From positions 44,577 through 108,576 of the IMG/VR virus record IMGVR_UViG_3300034284_000578: DNA of 64,000 bases; one strand, written 5' to 3'. Below the pieces are notes generated by a model that worked only from the letters and a program-made list of their open reading frames with translations, made no database searches and was not told the origin of the DNA. A program made the position numbers and the translations under genes. Positions within the stretch are counted from its first letter, which is position 1; each line of letters starts with the position of its first letter. The DNA comes from a virus. Shown here piece by piece: positions 19,401-29,664 of the stretch.

Positions 19401-22284
19401 TCTTTTAAGTGTTAAAAATATTCCGTATTATGTCTCCAAAGTGGATGGAGAACAATATCATAGTACTGCATTTATAGATTGCAGAGGCACTTTAGTTGAT
19501 GATATTGTTTTCAATAAATTTGTAATATTACCACAATCATCTACAATTGGTACTACTCTTGGTGTGTATGCGCCCAGATATGATATTTTGTACATTAATA
19601 AAAATGGTTCATTTAAAGTTGCTTATGGAACTGCATCGTTTAATCCATCATATCCAGAATTGCCAGAAGATGGAATGATTCTCTATAAGATAAAGAAACC
19701 AAGTTATGTTTTTGATAATCAAGCACTAACTTTACAATATACAGACAATAGACGCTATACAATGCGCGACATTGGAAAATTGGAAAAGAGAGTACAACAA
19801 TTAGAAGTATATTCTGCCTTGTCCTTGTTGGAAAAAGACGCAGATTCACTTTTAGTTGAAGATGTTAATGGTAATAACAGATTTAAAAATGGTATAATTG
19901 TAGATCCATTTGAAAACCACAAAATTGGTGAAGTTTCTCACGTAGATTATAATGTTGCCGTAGATCCTACAGAAACTTGTCTACGTCCAAAAGCACAAAC
20001 AGAAAATTTAAAATTGTCATATGTGACTCCTACAGAGTCTGCAAAATTTATTGAGGTTTTAAATACTAAAACTGGCGTGACCGGAAATGTAAGTAATCCT
20101 TCAATATCAACTGGATTGTTTATGCTTCCATTTACTGAAACGGCATTCGTCGTTCAACCACAAGCAACTCGTGCAATGTCAGTTACTCCATTTGAAACAT
20201 TAAACCTTGAAGGTACTGTTCGTCTTTCTCCAAGAGAAGATGACTGGGTAGATACTGAAACTAGACCAGATTTGAATGTAAATCTTGCTGGAGAAAATGA
20301 TATATGGGAAGATATTTTGGATGAACTAAATTCATCTGAAGATGGTCCTTTTGCTTTGAACTTTGGTAATTGGTCTGAATTAAGTAGACAAACTACTTCA
20401 AACACAACAACCAATACAACAAGAAGAGGAAGAAGAAGAACAACAACTAGAACTACAACTACCAATTCAACAATAAGAGAAGAAAGAAATATTACTGGAG
20501 AACAACTGCGAACCGGAACTGAACAAGTTTCTTTGGGTGATCGGGTTGTGGATGTTTCTTTCATTCCTTATATGAGAGGTAGAAGAATTAAAATAGTAAT
20601 TACTGGTTTGAAAACCAATGCTAGACTATATCCGTTCTTTGACGGTGTTGATGTTTCACAATATTGCTATTTGTATAATACTTTGGGTGCTTTAGATACA
20701 GATCTAGCACAAGTTTCTTTGACCGAAGCGAATAAATTTACAAATACCAATAGTGGGTTTAAGAAATCTTCCGCACAAGGAAATGCTTTTATAATTTTTG
20801 ATATGCCAACTGGTACTTTTAGAACTGGTGATAGAAAATTTACAATTTCAGATAACCAAAATAATGATTTTTCAAGAGCAACTACGTTTGCAACCGGAAC
20901 ATATTCCGCATCTGGTCTTTCTCAAGTAAGAGAAACAACAAAAGCAACAATTAGAACTTTTGAAACTGAAACAATTAATATAACAGAAGAAAGAGTAAGA
21001 TCTGAAACGGCTGTAAATGTTCAAACAACAACTGTTCGTGTAGATCCTTTGGCACAAACATTTACAATAAATCCAGAACTCTATCCAAATGGAATATTTT
21101 TAAGTAGCATTGATGTTTTCTTTGCAAGAAAACCCGATAATTCTACAAACATTCCAGTAAAGGTAGAAGTAAGACCAACTGTAAATGCATTCCCAGATGC
21201 ATATAAAATTTATCCCGGTGGTATCTCTATACTTCACCCAAGTCAAGTTAATGTTTCAGATACACCATCTGCTAACAATTCCGCAACAGCAACAAGATTT
21301 AATTTTGAAACTCCGGTATATCTTGAACCGGGTGAGCATTGCTTTATTGTAAGGTCAACAACAGATGAATATGAAATTTATGTTGCAGAAATAGGTCAAA
21401 CATTAGTTAATAGTACACAAAGAGTAACAGAACAACCATATGTTGGTGTTTTCTTCAGTTCTTCAAATGCAACTACTTGGTTGCCACAACCAGCAATGGA
21501 TATGATGATGGTACTCAATAAGTGTGAATTTACCCCAAATCAAACATATACTTTTGCATGTAAAACAAATGTTGCCGGAAAAGATGTAAAATATGAGTTA
21601 TTGAATCTAAATAATGCTTATCAAGAATTTGATGTTTCAAAACTTTTCTGGAGAATAAGTGATAATAATACATTAAATGGAACATATTCTCCAATTAATG
21701 CAAATGAAAACGTTAAATACACCTCCACAAAAACATTACTAGATGGTGAATCTTTATACTTCAAGGCAACAGCATTAACTACAAGTAAAGATGTTTGCCC
21801 AATTGTTAACACCGAAAGAATGAGTGCATTCTTGGTAAAGAATTTGATAGAAAATAACAGCTCCACACAAACCAATGGAGAATTGAATCCATATGCAAAT
21901 GATTTTGGTGATATAAAGAGAACTAGATATATTACAAAAATAGTAACTCTTGAAGAAGGATTTGAATCTACTGGATTTAAATTAATACTATCTGTAAATA
22001 AGCCTGTTGGTACAAAAATAAAAGCATTCTTAAAGTATCAACCAGCAGAACAAACAAAAACATTCCACGAAAATCCATATGTTGAACTTGTTCCTGATAT
22101 GGGTTCTTCAGCATTTGATAGTTTCTTTACAAGAACAGAAGAAGAATATGTCGATGTTCAATTTGCTTTACCAGTAGACTCTTCTTCGCCATATAATAAA
22201 TTTGCTATAAAACTGTGTTTGTTTAGTGATAATCCTGCGTTTGTACCAAAAATACAAGATTTAAGAGGAATTGCTGTTCTATGA
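16405..22284 (+). CDS. 1959-residue tail structural protein with DUF4815-type C-terminal blocks
   Basis: The N-terminal half is beta-rich with several Cys clusters (for example CSNCTNTSERLVLC near residue 284) and no family I recognise. From about residue 1105 it carries the block RYTMRDIGKLEKRVQQLE, a short coiled coil, followed by LLEKDADSLLV and DPFENHKIGEVSHVDYN. Farther on comes DPLAQTF near 1550 with FARKPDNSTNIPVKVEVRP. These blocks are typical of the C-terminal part of T4-like tail proteins whose N-terminus is the DUF4815 domain found here in the preceding gene. A low-complexity Thr/Arg stretch lies at about 1330-1355. SD AAAAGGG precedes the ATG, and a CATAAATA late-type promoter lies just upstream. 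Likely a long fibre or baseplate attachment component. Confidence 0.6.
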   Translation: MALTTETDNGYKNGLSNELMRVSGETSQATYTASCFSDKVPDVIRINFLDPFRGNFRTAYDPTRTNLDESLDGQRGFREEIFLEATSQGNYDILKHFRVKQIDGLTGNVVAEGIPLRWVPPSADGRGGTLFIKVLYQDLPNPTTFNQANGVIYCDAIDQFTYGGKTYSGNPISVGTTIKSIQTVSNVYKLTSVEAYNSAPSTLPCVGGTEGVITLGKGIYQSGQRVVLKELLAANGSPCTSSFSGTGVVISSTIDTLSQKVSVFVEFDQPLNDTAGENGNCSNCTNTSERLVLCTGDASGSCLSSCCIYSIDNVRKISTPECGTVQKIYFSDEIAETGEFVPGRELYQWKYENCGNHPGNAAFYTTKQADAQSKIVGEYLNWDTATKVLYVLCPNSIMQIKYGNVYQLTETGTLLSRGSGISPTSKFERRTGSFVNLRNTTETPTYISGREYQQVWDSTSGGELLVQTLTSTSTSYNTNYEYVIGETVLQALTEDFDGNVVGYAAGTVVDWQPNTTALDSVPSILTIKRKKIGTENPLFIDTNDPLIPATTELARFRFGTNLAPTTTGTLLKNTKRNILPLRVFETVNTTGNIATDWYDFSSENVVQNSTTTELTDTVVVASIGTIAKGSSIGSTRIKAIKLNAGNVYDISLMNTNIFYNEPVSFKDVTQIGKSNILTNTTGVSYSSIEPVIEVQQDYISGEYVTRIFNPTSDKQIIPLPAGDVIENVTSGSGNFGSTLLTIQQIFDVNFPSNSAEVFIEGNINGAEFPSTFSTTYSFAIDQLGNSLNLVKYNNLAAANAEPSDNNTLYYDVIVADDANVGIKFKKKSTSTVTSIIFGSEVKCSASNVIKEKRQKTFNATTYLTYNTSGPFKDKWTAIIPITGAIDVYKLNSVFGVSGTSSLTIITNNVKDWFGISKETDDYLYKPSILVLNGNGVTTNTNTDPNQGPITPTVPTFGLFEREGLTENYRVKIRVNGLGYEGPTGGGIVVRESYKDTNGNLLSVKNIPYYVSKVDGEQYHSTAFIDCRGTLVDDIVFNKFVILPQSSTIGTTLGVYAPRYDILYINKNGSFKVAYGTASFNPSYPELPEDGMILYKIKKPSYVFDNQALTLQYTDNRRYTMRDIGKLEKRVQQLEVYSALSLLEKDADSLLVEDVNGNNRFKNGIIVDPFENHKIGEVSHVDYNVAVDPTETCLRPKAQTENLKLSYVTPTESAKFIEVLNTKTGVTGNVSNPSISTGLFMLPFTETAFVVQPQATRAMSVTPFETLNLEGTVRLSPREDDWVDTETRPDLNVNLAGENDIWEDILDELNSSEDGPFALNFGNWSELSRQTTSNTTTNTTRRGRRRTTTRTTTTNSTIREERNITGEQLRTGTEQVSLGDRVVDVSFIPYMRGRRIKIVITGLKTNARLYPFFDGVDVSQYCYLYNTLGALDTDLAQVSLTEANKFTNTNSGFKKSSAQGNAFIIFDMPTGTFRTGDRKFTISDNQNNDFSRATTFATGTYSASGLSQVRETTKATIRTFETETINITEERVRSETAVNVQTTTVRVDPLAQTFTINPELYPNGIFLSSIDVFFARKPDNSTNIPVKVEVRPTVNAFPDAYKIYPGGISILHPSQVNVSDTPSANNSATATRFNFETPVYLEPGEHCFIVRSTTDEYEIYVAEIGQTLVNSTQRVTEQPYVGVFFSSSNATTWLPQPAMDMMMVLNKCEFTPNQTYTFACKTNVAGKDVKYELLNLNNAYQEFDVSKLFWRISDNNTLNGTYSPINANENVKYTSTKTLLDGESLYFKATALTTSKDVCPIVNTERMSAFLVKNLIENNSSTQTNGELNPYANDFGDIKRTRYITKIVTLEEGFESTGFKLILSVNKPVGTKIKAFLKYQPAEQTKTFHENPYVELVPDMGSSAFDSFFTRTEEEYVDVQFALPVDSSSPYNKFAIKLCLFSDNPAFVPKIQDLRGIAVL

Positions 22285-22478
22285 GCGAAATACCAATAAC
22301 TGGTAGAGACGATCTAAAGAGAGATCGTAAAACTGGAGCAGTTTTATCATGTGATCGAAATAAACTAATGGAAGCAAAAAGAATTAAGCGAGAAAACGAT
22401 AGATATATAACATTAGAAAAAAGAGTTAGAGAATTAGAAAATATAATTCAATCATTACTAAAAGGCAATAACAAATGA
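22281..22478 (+). CDS. Small charged coiled-coil protein (65 aa)
   Basis: Starts in an ATGA overlap with the stop of the 1959-residue gene and ends in an ATGA overlap with the next fibre gene. This tight fit supports it as a real, coupled gene. Residues 30-60 are rich in Lys, Arg and Glu with heptad-like spacing (YITLEKRVRELENIIQSLL), predicting a coiled coil. Sandwiched between two very large virion proteins, it could be a small fibre chaperone, linker or trimerisation partner; nothing in the sequence decides between these. No family recognised. Confidence 0.6.
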   Translation: MSEIPITGRDDLKRDRKTGAVLSCDRNKLMEAKRIKRENDRYITLEKRVRELENIIQSLLKGNNK

Positions 22479-25400
22479 GTGCATTCAGAGAACCAGTATT
22501 TGATTTAGATACACTAACAAATTCAGATACAGTAATCACTTGGTTGAATCGCACAAACCAATTAATTAATGGTTTGAATTCTTTATATGTGGTTGATATC
22601 TTTGATGGTGATGGTATATGCACTACTCGCGCTGATGGTATTGTTACCATTAACATTGATCCTGGTCCGGGTATTGGGTTCACTGTTGGGAATGAATTAA
22701 CAATAAAATTTAATGGAGTAACTGAACTTACTAGTGCTTCTACCGTTTCTCCAACTCTTGGGACGGACTATGCTTTAATTGAAAGATCTGGAAGTCTTCT
22801 AAAGGTAAAATTGGATTCTCTTTTACCACCAACACTAAAGCACACTCACACATTTGAACAAAGTTTAAATATTCAAGGACAACAATTAACTTTAGCATCT
22901 TCTCAATCTGTAATAGGAAGTAGTGCAAATAATTGGTTTGCCATTCTTAAAGCAAATGGAAATAGCATAGGTGAATCATCAAATGCTTATATAAAATTTG
23001 GTGGATTTAATAACAGTTGGTTCGTTGGCACTAATTTTACATTTGAAAATAACTATGGAATATTTTCAAATTATGTGACAGAATCAAATACTCAAGCAAA
23101 TTTTAATTTCTGCACACAAGATTTGCCGGGTTCAAATCTTTCTACAAACGATGACGATCTTTCTGTAAGCATATTGTCTTTAAATTTTAACGTAGGTGCA
23201 GCACCAACAGATTGGAAGTATGGTGCTATTGGTGAAACTGCAACAACAACTTGGCCAGCAACTTGGAAATTAAAATTTGCAGAATCTCTTGCAGGATTTT
23301 ACTTCTATGATGCAGATTCTACTGATTTAGATCAACCAATTTTGACTTTGCAAAAGTTGGGTGCTTATGACAATTTAGTTAATATTAATGGTAAAATTTA
23401 TATTACCGACATAGAAAATTCTTCACAATTTATTTCTTCTCCATCTGGAGCAAATAAAGTAGTTTTAACTGGTTCTGATGGACAAGTAAATAAAAAGTTT
23501 ACAAACAGAATAGTCACTACAGATTATGTGTCTTTGTCTGAAGGTGATATCGTATATGTTGGAACAATTACAGACGGAGATATAACTTATGCAAAAGCAC
23601 AAGCATCACCAGCAGGAAACTATGACATAGTTGGTATAGTTGAATCTGTAATAGGTGGTCAAGCCACAATAGTTTTAAATGGTGAATTTGAGTTTAATTC
23701 AATAACAAGTCTTGAACCAGGCATTAAATATTACCTTTCCCAAAGCACTGCTGGTGATTTCGTGGAGGAAGGAACATACAGTTCTGGAATAATTAAACCC
23801 GTATTTGTTGCAATTTCGGATAAAAAAGGTGTTTTGATTACATCGTTTACTCCCGAAAATGCAAATATAGATCAAATTACTATTTTCAATAGTTCCGATT
23901 CTAGCACAGAGAGTTTGGAGATTGATGAACCAAATTATAATTTGACTCTCGTTGGTGGTCAAAATATTAAACTTGACATCAATACAGATAATGAAATTGA
24001 AATTCGCGTAGAAGGTTTGGCTGGTGCACAAGACACATTTAAGATCATACAAGTAAATGGTGTGGGTTCTGATGGAGATGGACAAGTAGTTTCAGCAAAT
24101 CCAGATGACGTTATATCGTTTACTAGTAGCACACTTAAAATAGAAGCAAATAATACAACTAAAACTATTAATTTTGAAGGGCAAAACAGTTTTAGCAGCG
24201 TAATCTTTACAGATGCAGATTCTGCTATTACATATACCGCCGAAGTACCTTCAGATACATTACAATTTATTGCAGGACCCGGAATAACATTTACACACAA
24301 TACAGATGATTCTATTATCATAACAGCATCTGTTACTGGTGGTGTTGCTACAAGTAATATCAACTATGATGCAAGATACCAAGTATTGGCAAGCGGAAAT
24401 ACAACAACTGCTTCAACTGTAAGTTTATTGGGTAGTGGAACTGGTTCATTCGTATCTAATTTGGGTGCCAGTTATGATGATGTTTCTCTAGCATTAGAGC
24501 CTGCAAAAACAATAACATATACCACTAGTGGAATATACACTTACGATTCTTCGAGTTATGATGTTGACTCCGGAGGATTCTGGCCAACAGATACGCTTGG
24601 TAAATATCTACCCTCGGAACTTGCTGGTTTCGTTGTTGGTAGAATAACACCAAGTGCAAATAGTACATCAGTGTTCCCCTCTTCTTCGATACAAAGACTG
24701 GGAAGAAACGCATTACGTTTCTTGATGGGTATTGCTCCAACAGGATATATTGACAATATAAGCAGTGTATACAGCAAATGGACAATAGATGGTGGTTCTA
24801 ATTACATTACCGCAGCTGATAAAAATGGTGCAATTTTCTTTGAAGCAGGAACTGGAATTTCTTTATCAAATCCAGGCTCTCCAAATAGAATAGTAATAAC
24901 AAATACTGGAGTTGCACAAAACGCATTTGCTAAGGTAAACATTAAGAATAAAAATGGTACTACTTTAGATAGTTTTGACGCAAATACTTCTAGTGATAAC
25001 TTTACATTAAAATCTGGTCAATTTATATCAATAACATCAGACACAAATAATGATACTGCTATTTTTGATTTAAATATATCAGACGATTATGTGTTGCTTG
25101 GAAATCCCGGAACAACAGATGGAATGAGCGCAATTTCAGTTTCCTCTAACTCTTTTGTTGGAAGAGTTGGCAGTGGACCAATTGAAGCAATAACAAATTC
25201 AGATTTGGCATGGACAACAGGGGCTGGAACTTCTACAGCACCATCTTTACAAATGCCATATTTTGGTTTAATTGAAGTTGGTACTGGTGGTTCTCCTACT
25301 TATTTAAATGCACTAGGGGCAAACAAAGGAAAACTTACATTTAGTGCTGGTACAAATATTAGTTTTACCGCAAATGACGCAACAAATACTATAACTATAA

Positions 25401-27079
25401 ATTCACTTGGAGGTTCAACTCAACCAACACCAACTATACGTCAAATTATTGTTGGTACTGGAGGAGTCAACACTGTTGATGCTAATTTAACTTCTTTAGC
25501 ATTCAAAACTGGTGCTGGTTTAACTGCTACTGGTACTTACGATTCAACAGCAAAAGAATTAACTGTAAATTATGCTTTATCTCCTATAGGACCAAATTCA
25601 ATTTTAGCAAATGCTACATCCCTTGGCGCTGTACCATCCACAATAACAATAAGTCCAAATACTTTCTTAGGACGCGCATCATCGGGCGATATGCAGGCAA
25701 TTCCTGTTAGTGGAGCAGGAACAACAGTTAGAAGTATGTTGGGTATAAGTTGGTTTAATAATATTGGTACACAAAATTTCTCAGAACCAAGTCCAAATTT
25801 AAGTACTGCGGTGGCAACAAATGGTGAAACTTTGTTGTTTAGAAACACGGATGGAACCGCAACTTTAACAACTACAGCAGTTTCTGGTACAAAAACTATA
25901 GGAATATCTACAAAAACTCTTCTTTTTACTGATGCAACCCCAAGATTTGCATCAGCAAGTACTCTTATGAGTGCAACTTCTTTTGGTACAGAAGTATATT
26001 ACGGTAATCTGACATCAGGCTTAGGCTCAACAACAACAAAACAAAATTATTATTATCTTGAATATTTTAATGCTAAACCAGGCGGTGAACAAACTGATAT
26101 TCTTTCCAAAGAATATAGATTTAATGCAATAGGTAATTTTGATGATGACAATACAATAGAAATAACTTCAGCATTAGCCGGAAGAACTGCAATATCCTAT
26201 GTCTTCAATAATGCAGTAACTGAAATTGTGTATACTGATGCTTATACACTAAATGTTAAAACTTACAATAGTTCGAGTGCTTTACAAAATGGGACATTTA
26301 CTGCTTTAGCAAGTAACATTACATTGAATTCTGAAAATGACATAGCATTTTCTGGTTCTGGTCGGAGTGTGACTCTAAACTCTAAACAAATTAGATCTAC
26401 TTCTAATATTGTTGACATAGGAACATCAGGCGCATACGCAAAACTCCGTTCTGTAAATTTTACAGGGACAGCAACCGAAGACCTTCTTTTTATAGCAGAT
26501 GAAGTGTTTGTATTATCATTTCAACCATTTTCTGGTACTGAAACCGCCGGGTTATATTTTCAAGATACCGCCCCAACAGTGAAAATATTTGGATCACCGG
26601 ATTCTGGCACCAATAAAATTACATTTGATATTAATATTGATTTTGGTGTTGTTGCGGGTACAACTAGAACTATTAATTTTGCAAATGCAACGGTTACAGG
26701 ATTGTCTGTAAGCACCCACTCTGATACACATAGATGGGCGCAAGATGAATTGTTTGATAGTAACGGTGGTAGCGCGGCCGCAGATGCAATTCAAGCATGG
26801 GAAGTTGGTGCTGTTGCAAGAGGTAAACCAGTCCTCCTAAATACCATTGCAATAGCAAATACAGATGGTAAGTATAATTTTGATTTGAATGCAGTGGCAA
26901 CAAAAGATCTATTATACAGTGGTACGACTACATATAATACCACAAACTATTCTGTAACAATTACAGATCCAAATAGAGGACCACTGTATTTGGTAGTACC
27001 AAATGGCACAGATCCAACTGCTGGCGGGGCACCTATTGGACCACCCGGACAAATTATCTTTGTAAGAAAGCAACCTTAA
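22475..27079 (+). CDS. Tail fibre-like protein (1534 aa)
   Basis: ATGA overlap with the 65-residue gene fixes the start. The chain is beta-rich and low in charge. Loops of the form AGxGI(T/S)(F/L)...(I/V)xIT recur (AGPGITFTHN near 605, AGTGISLSNP near 790, AGTNISFTAN near 960). Such repeats are typical of trimeric phage fibre shafts. An N-terminal region from residue 1 to about 150 is distinct and could be the attachment domain. The C-terminus ends with GPPGQIIFVRKQP, which may be part of a tip or a cleaved or folding domain. No chaperone-like autoprotease motif is visible. Fibre function is inferred from composition, repeats and position. Confidence 0.6.
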   Translation: MSAFREPVFDLDTLTNSDTVITWLNRTNQLINGLNSLYVVDIFDGDGICTTRADGIVTINIDPGPGIGFTVGNELTIKFNGVTELTSASTVSPTLGTDYALIERSGSLLKVKLDSLLPPTLKHTHTFEQSLNIQGQQLTLASSQSVIGSSANNWFAILKANGNSIGESSNAYIKFGGFNNSWFVGTNFTFENNYGIFSNYVTESNTQANFNFCTQDLPGSNLSTNDDDLSVSILSLNFNVGAAPTDWKYGAIGETATTTWPATWKLKFAESLAGFYFYDADSTDLDQPILTLQKLGAYDNLVNINGKIYITDIENSSQFISSPSGANKVVLTGSDGQVNKKFTNRIVTTDYVSLSEGDIVYVGTITDGDITYAKAQASPAGNYDIVGIVESVIGGQATIVLNGEFEFNSITSLEPGIKYYLSQSTAGDFVEEGTYSSGIIKPVFVAISDKKGVLITSFTPENANIDQITIFNSSDSSTESLEIDEPNYNLTLVGGQNIKLDINTDNEIEIRVEGLAGAQDTFKIIQVNGVGSDGDGQVVSANPDDVISFTSSTLKIEANNTTKTINFEGQNSFSSVIFTDADSAITYTAEVPSDTLQFIAGPGITFTHNTDDSIIITASVTGGVATSNINYDARYQVLASGNTTTASTVSLLGSGTGSFVSNLGASYDDVSLALEPAKTITYTTSGIYTYDSSSYDVDSGGFWPTDTLGKYLPSELAGFVVGRITPSANSTSVFPSSSIQRLGRNALRFLMGIAPTGYIDNISSVYSKWTIDGGSNYITAADKNGAIFFEAGTGISLSNPGSPNRIVITNTGVAQNAFAKVNIKNKNGTTLDSFDANTSSDNFTLKSGQFISITSDTNNDTAIFDLNISDDYVLLGNPGTTDGMSAISVSSNSFVGRVGSGPIEAITNSDLAWTTGAGTSTAPSLQMPYFGLIEVGTGGSPTYLNALGANKGKLTFSAGTNISFTANDATNTITINSLGGSTQPTPTIRQIIVGTGGVNTVDANLTSLAFKTGAGLTATGTYDSTAKELTVNYALSPIGPNSILANATSLGAVPSTITISPNTFLGRASSGDMQAIPVSGAGTTVRSMLGISWFNNIGTQNFSEPSPNLSTAVATNGETLLFRNTDGTATLTTTAVSGTKTIGISTKTLLFTDATPRFASASTLMSATSFGTEVYYGNLTSGLGSTTTKQNYYYLEYFNAKPGGEQTDILSKEYRFNAIGNFDDDNTIEITSALAGRTAISYVFNNAVTEIVYTDAYTLNVKTYNSSSALQNGTFTALASNITLNSENDIAFSGSGRSVTLNSKQIRSTSNIVDIGTSGAYAKLRSVNFTGTATEDLLFIADEVFVLSFQPFSGTETAGLYFQDTAPTVKIFGSPDSGTNKITFDINIDFGVVAGTTRTINFANATVTGLSVSTHSDTHRWAQDELFDSNGGSAAADAIQAWEVGAVARGKPVLLNTIAIANTDGKYNFDLNAVATKDLLYSGTTTYNTTNYSVTITDPNRGPLYLVVPNGTDPTAGGAPIGPPGQIIFVRKQP

Positions 27080-27081
27080 TT

Positions 27082-29664
27082 ATGTTTGTTAGAGATAACT
27101 CAAATAACCCAAGAGAAATTTCTAGAATTTTTGTACGTGATGCTTCTGGAACTCCACAAGAAATTTCTAAAATTTATGTTAGAGATGCAAGTGGTGTACC
27201 AAAGTTAGTATTTGATAATACCGTAACCACTGTGCCTTCATTGTGTAGTGATTGTGATGTTGGTTATGTTTATTATTATAATACAGGCATTTCAACAACA
27301 GCGAGTGTTGTTACTAGTAACATCAATGTTACTACAAAAACACGGCTGCTTCAGATCGCGCCAACAATTACATGTTCTGGAAATTTGACGATTTCAACCG
27401 GAGCAAGACCAGCCCTAAATCCAATTAGAACTTTAGATAAAACTTATTGGAAAAAAACATCACTATCCTATAATTATATTAAAACATATTTAGAAAATAA
27501 TAATATAGAAACAAACGAAGATTTAGCTTCTTCAATATATTTTCAAACTCTTGAACAATCTTTATTGTGTAATTCTTCAACTTGTTTTTGTAATTGGTTT
27601 GATAGTACATTTATTGGGCCTATTCTTTCCCAAACATCATCGTCCACGCAACCAATTTTTGGATATGCCGGTGACGTAACCAATGCGTTTTGGACAGCAT
27701 TACAAGATGGATATGCTCCATTAATAAATTATCCCATATTACCCGGATTCATATTAATAGATTATAAGACTTCTAATTTTAAAAGCACAATAGTTTCTCG
27801 CATAAGCAGACCGAGATATAAATGGACAGATCATGGCAGAACTGTGACTGTTTTAGATGACGATGGTATTGAAGAAGAAACATATATACCCACCGGCGCC
27901 TACGATCAAAGATATGCTCCCGGAGGTACGTGCTTAACCGGTTCAGCTCAAGTTGCTGCAACTAGAGACAGTTCAATATATCCATACTATGATCGTTTTG
28001 TACTACTTGATGTAGATTTAAGTACAATAGGAAATTTTAATTCAGTTGGTGGAAATAGATCTTATCTAGATTTACCATGCGGACAAGAATATTGTGTTAC
28101 TTTATTTGATCAAGAATTTTATAGAACATGGGCCCACGGGACATGTTGGAATTTTGGTAACGGCGGTACACAAGAATTTATATGGGCAATAGGAAATAAT
28201 AATAATTTTCCAGCAACTGTAAGTTGTGCTAATTCTGGATCATATGGAGCACCTTGGACAAATACACAAATTTCACTTGGTACATTAGGAACAACATCCG
28301 GGTTTGGTGGGGATTGTGCGGTTTTCGTTGATAGAGATCAAATAACCATAGATGGTGTTGGACAATATTATAACCCATATTCATATTTGTTAATTGCTGA
28401 CAATTCTGCAACAGATCGAACAATTCCAGTTTTGACTGCGGCAAGTGATTTACAGGATTGCTGCACTAACTGTTTCTATGGTCCTGTGACTGATGACACA
28501 ACAACAGAAGATATGTGTCGTGAAATATACCAAATACCACCAATTAATACACAAAATCCTAATGGTGCTAATTTAAAATTTTTTGAAGATGTTAGTACAC
28601 TCATTGCGCTTAATACGGAAAACGAAAACCAAACTGCAAGCGCAAAGGTTAGATTTACTTTGCCATTATATTTGACTTTACCGGAATTCGATACTCTTAT
28701 TGTAAAATTAAAAAATCTAACAGATACTCAACTTGACGATTTTATTAATGGTGGAGATTTTAATTACAATGGAACACAATCAATAAAAGACTTAGTTGGT
28801 GTAACTTTGTCTGGAAAAGATTTAGTTTTATGGAAAGCACTGTGCGATATACTTGGTTTTAATTTATTTACAAGAGATCCATTAAATACGGGTGGAATAC
28901 CACTATCTTCACATAGTTTTCAATATGAAGAAAATCGTTGGCCTGTTACAGTCAGTGGTTCGTGCATTCCGGCATCAGTCCCCTATCAACGGGGTCCTCT
29001 AAGCTCAGGATTTAGTGGTTCTCAACAATTAATTGGTATTACGACCGCAACAAATGCTGCTGCTCTGGGTCAATTTCCAATACTGAAATGGAACATTTTT
29101 GGATTTCCAACTACTGATACAACACACTATGTTGTTTTTGAAATGATAGCAAGTGGAAATAGATGTATATCTGCTGCAATAAATTTAAATACTATTCGAA
29201 ATAATAATAGAAATTTAAGAGCAGCACTAAAAGGAATAACATTACAACCTGTAAATTTTGCATGTGAAAATCTTAAAAAATCTAAAGTTCCAATTAGTGG
29301 TAGTTCTTCGTTAGAGCCAAAAACTTATAAATTTGCTCACCCTGTTTTTATTGATTCACTCGTAAGAAGCAACAATTTAAATATATCTATTTACGATAAT
29401 TTTAAATCAAATGTGACACCTCCGGGATTAACAATTGATCAGGGGGGTACAGAATCTGGATCGTGGTCTACACTTTCTGGAACCACCTCTAATGAGTTTA
29501 AATATAAATTTTTGGTATTTGCAAGATCTACAGATTTAACAAATACCGCCCCAATTGCCCACTATTCATGTTTGATGCTTAGGCCGTTTACAACTTATAA
29601 AGCATTTTTAGATAAATATTACCCACTAGAAAAGTTTACAACAACTGATGGTATTCCAGATTGA
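27082..29664 (+). CDS. Virion protein with N-terminal FVRDxSG repeats (860 aa)
   Basis: ATG lies 2 nt after the preceding stop. The first 45 residues are three copies of a 15-residue unit (pattern FVRDxSGxPxEISxI). The unit is short and charged, so it may be an adaptor that docks to another fibre. The rest is rich in Cys, Trp and Tyr (for example CCTNCFYG near 460) and has no family I recognise. The TGA stop at 29662-29664 overlaps the -35 box of a strong sigma70-type promoter, so this gene ends a transcription unit in a structural sense. The composition and location indicate a tail fibre, tip or accessory virion protein. Confidence 0.55.
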   Translation: MFVRDNSNNPREISRIFVRDASGTPQEISKIYVRDASGVPKLVFDNTVTTVPSLCSDCDVGYVYYYNTGISTTASVVTSNINVTTKTRLLQIAPTITCSGNLTISTGARPALNPIRTLDKTYWKKTSLSYNYIKTYLENNNIETNEDLASSIYFQTLEQSLLCNSSTCFCNWFDSTFIGPILSQTSSSTQPIFGYAGDVTNAFWTALQDGYAPLINYPILPGFILIDYKTSNFKSTIVSRISRPRYKWTDHGRTVTVLDDDGIEEETYIPTGAYDQRYAPGGTCLTGSAQVAATRDSSIYPYYDRFVLLDVDLSTIGNFNSVGGNRSYLDLPCGQEYCVTLFDQEFYRTWAHGTCWNFGNGGTQEFIWAIGNNNNFPATVSCANSGSYGAPWTNTQISLGTLGTTSGFGGDCAVFVDRDQITIDGVGQYYNPYSYLLIADNSATDRTIPVLTAASDLQDCCTNCFYGPVTDDTTTEDMCREIYQIPPINTQNPNGANLKFFEDVSTLIALNTENENQTASAKVRFTLPLYLTLPEFDTLIVKLKNLTDTQLDDFINGGDFNYNGTQSIKDLVGVTLSGKDLVLWKALCDILGFNLFTRDPLNTGGIPLSSHSFQYEENRWPVTVSGSCIPASVPYQRGPLSSGFSGSQQLIGITTATNAAALGQFPILKWNIFGFPTTDTTHYVVFEMIASGNRCISAAINLNTIRNNNRNLRAALKGITLQPVNFACENLKKSKVPISGSSSLEPKTYKFAHPVFIDSLVRSNNLNISIYDNFKSNVTPPGLTIDQGGTESGSWSTLSGTTSNEFKYKFLVFARSTDLTNTAPIAHYSCLMLRPFTTYKAFLDKYYPLEKFTTTDGIPD

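Noticed and set aside
20154-20564. Minus-strand ORF of 136 codons
   Set aside because: Antisense of the Thr/Arg-rich part of the 1959-residue tail protein; valine/leucine runs come from the reverse complement of that low-complexity DNA.
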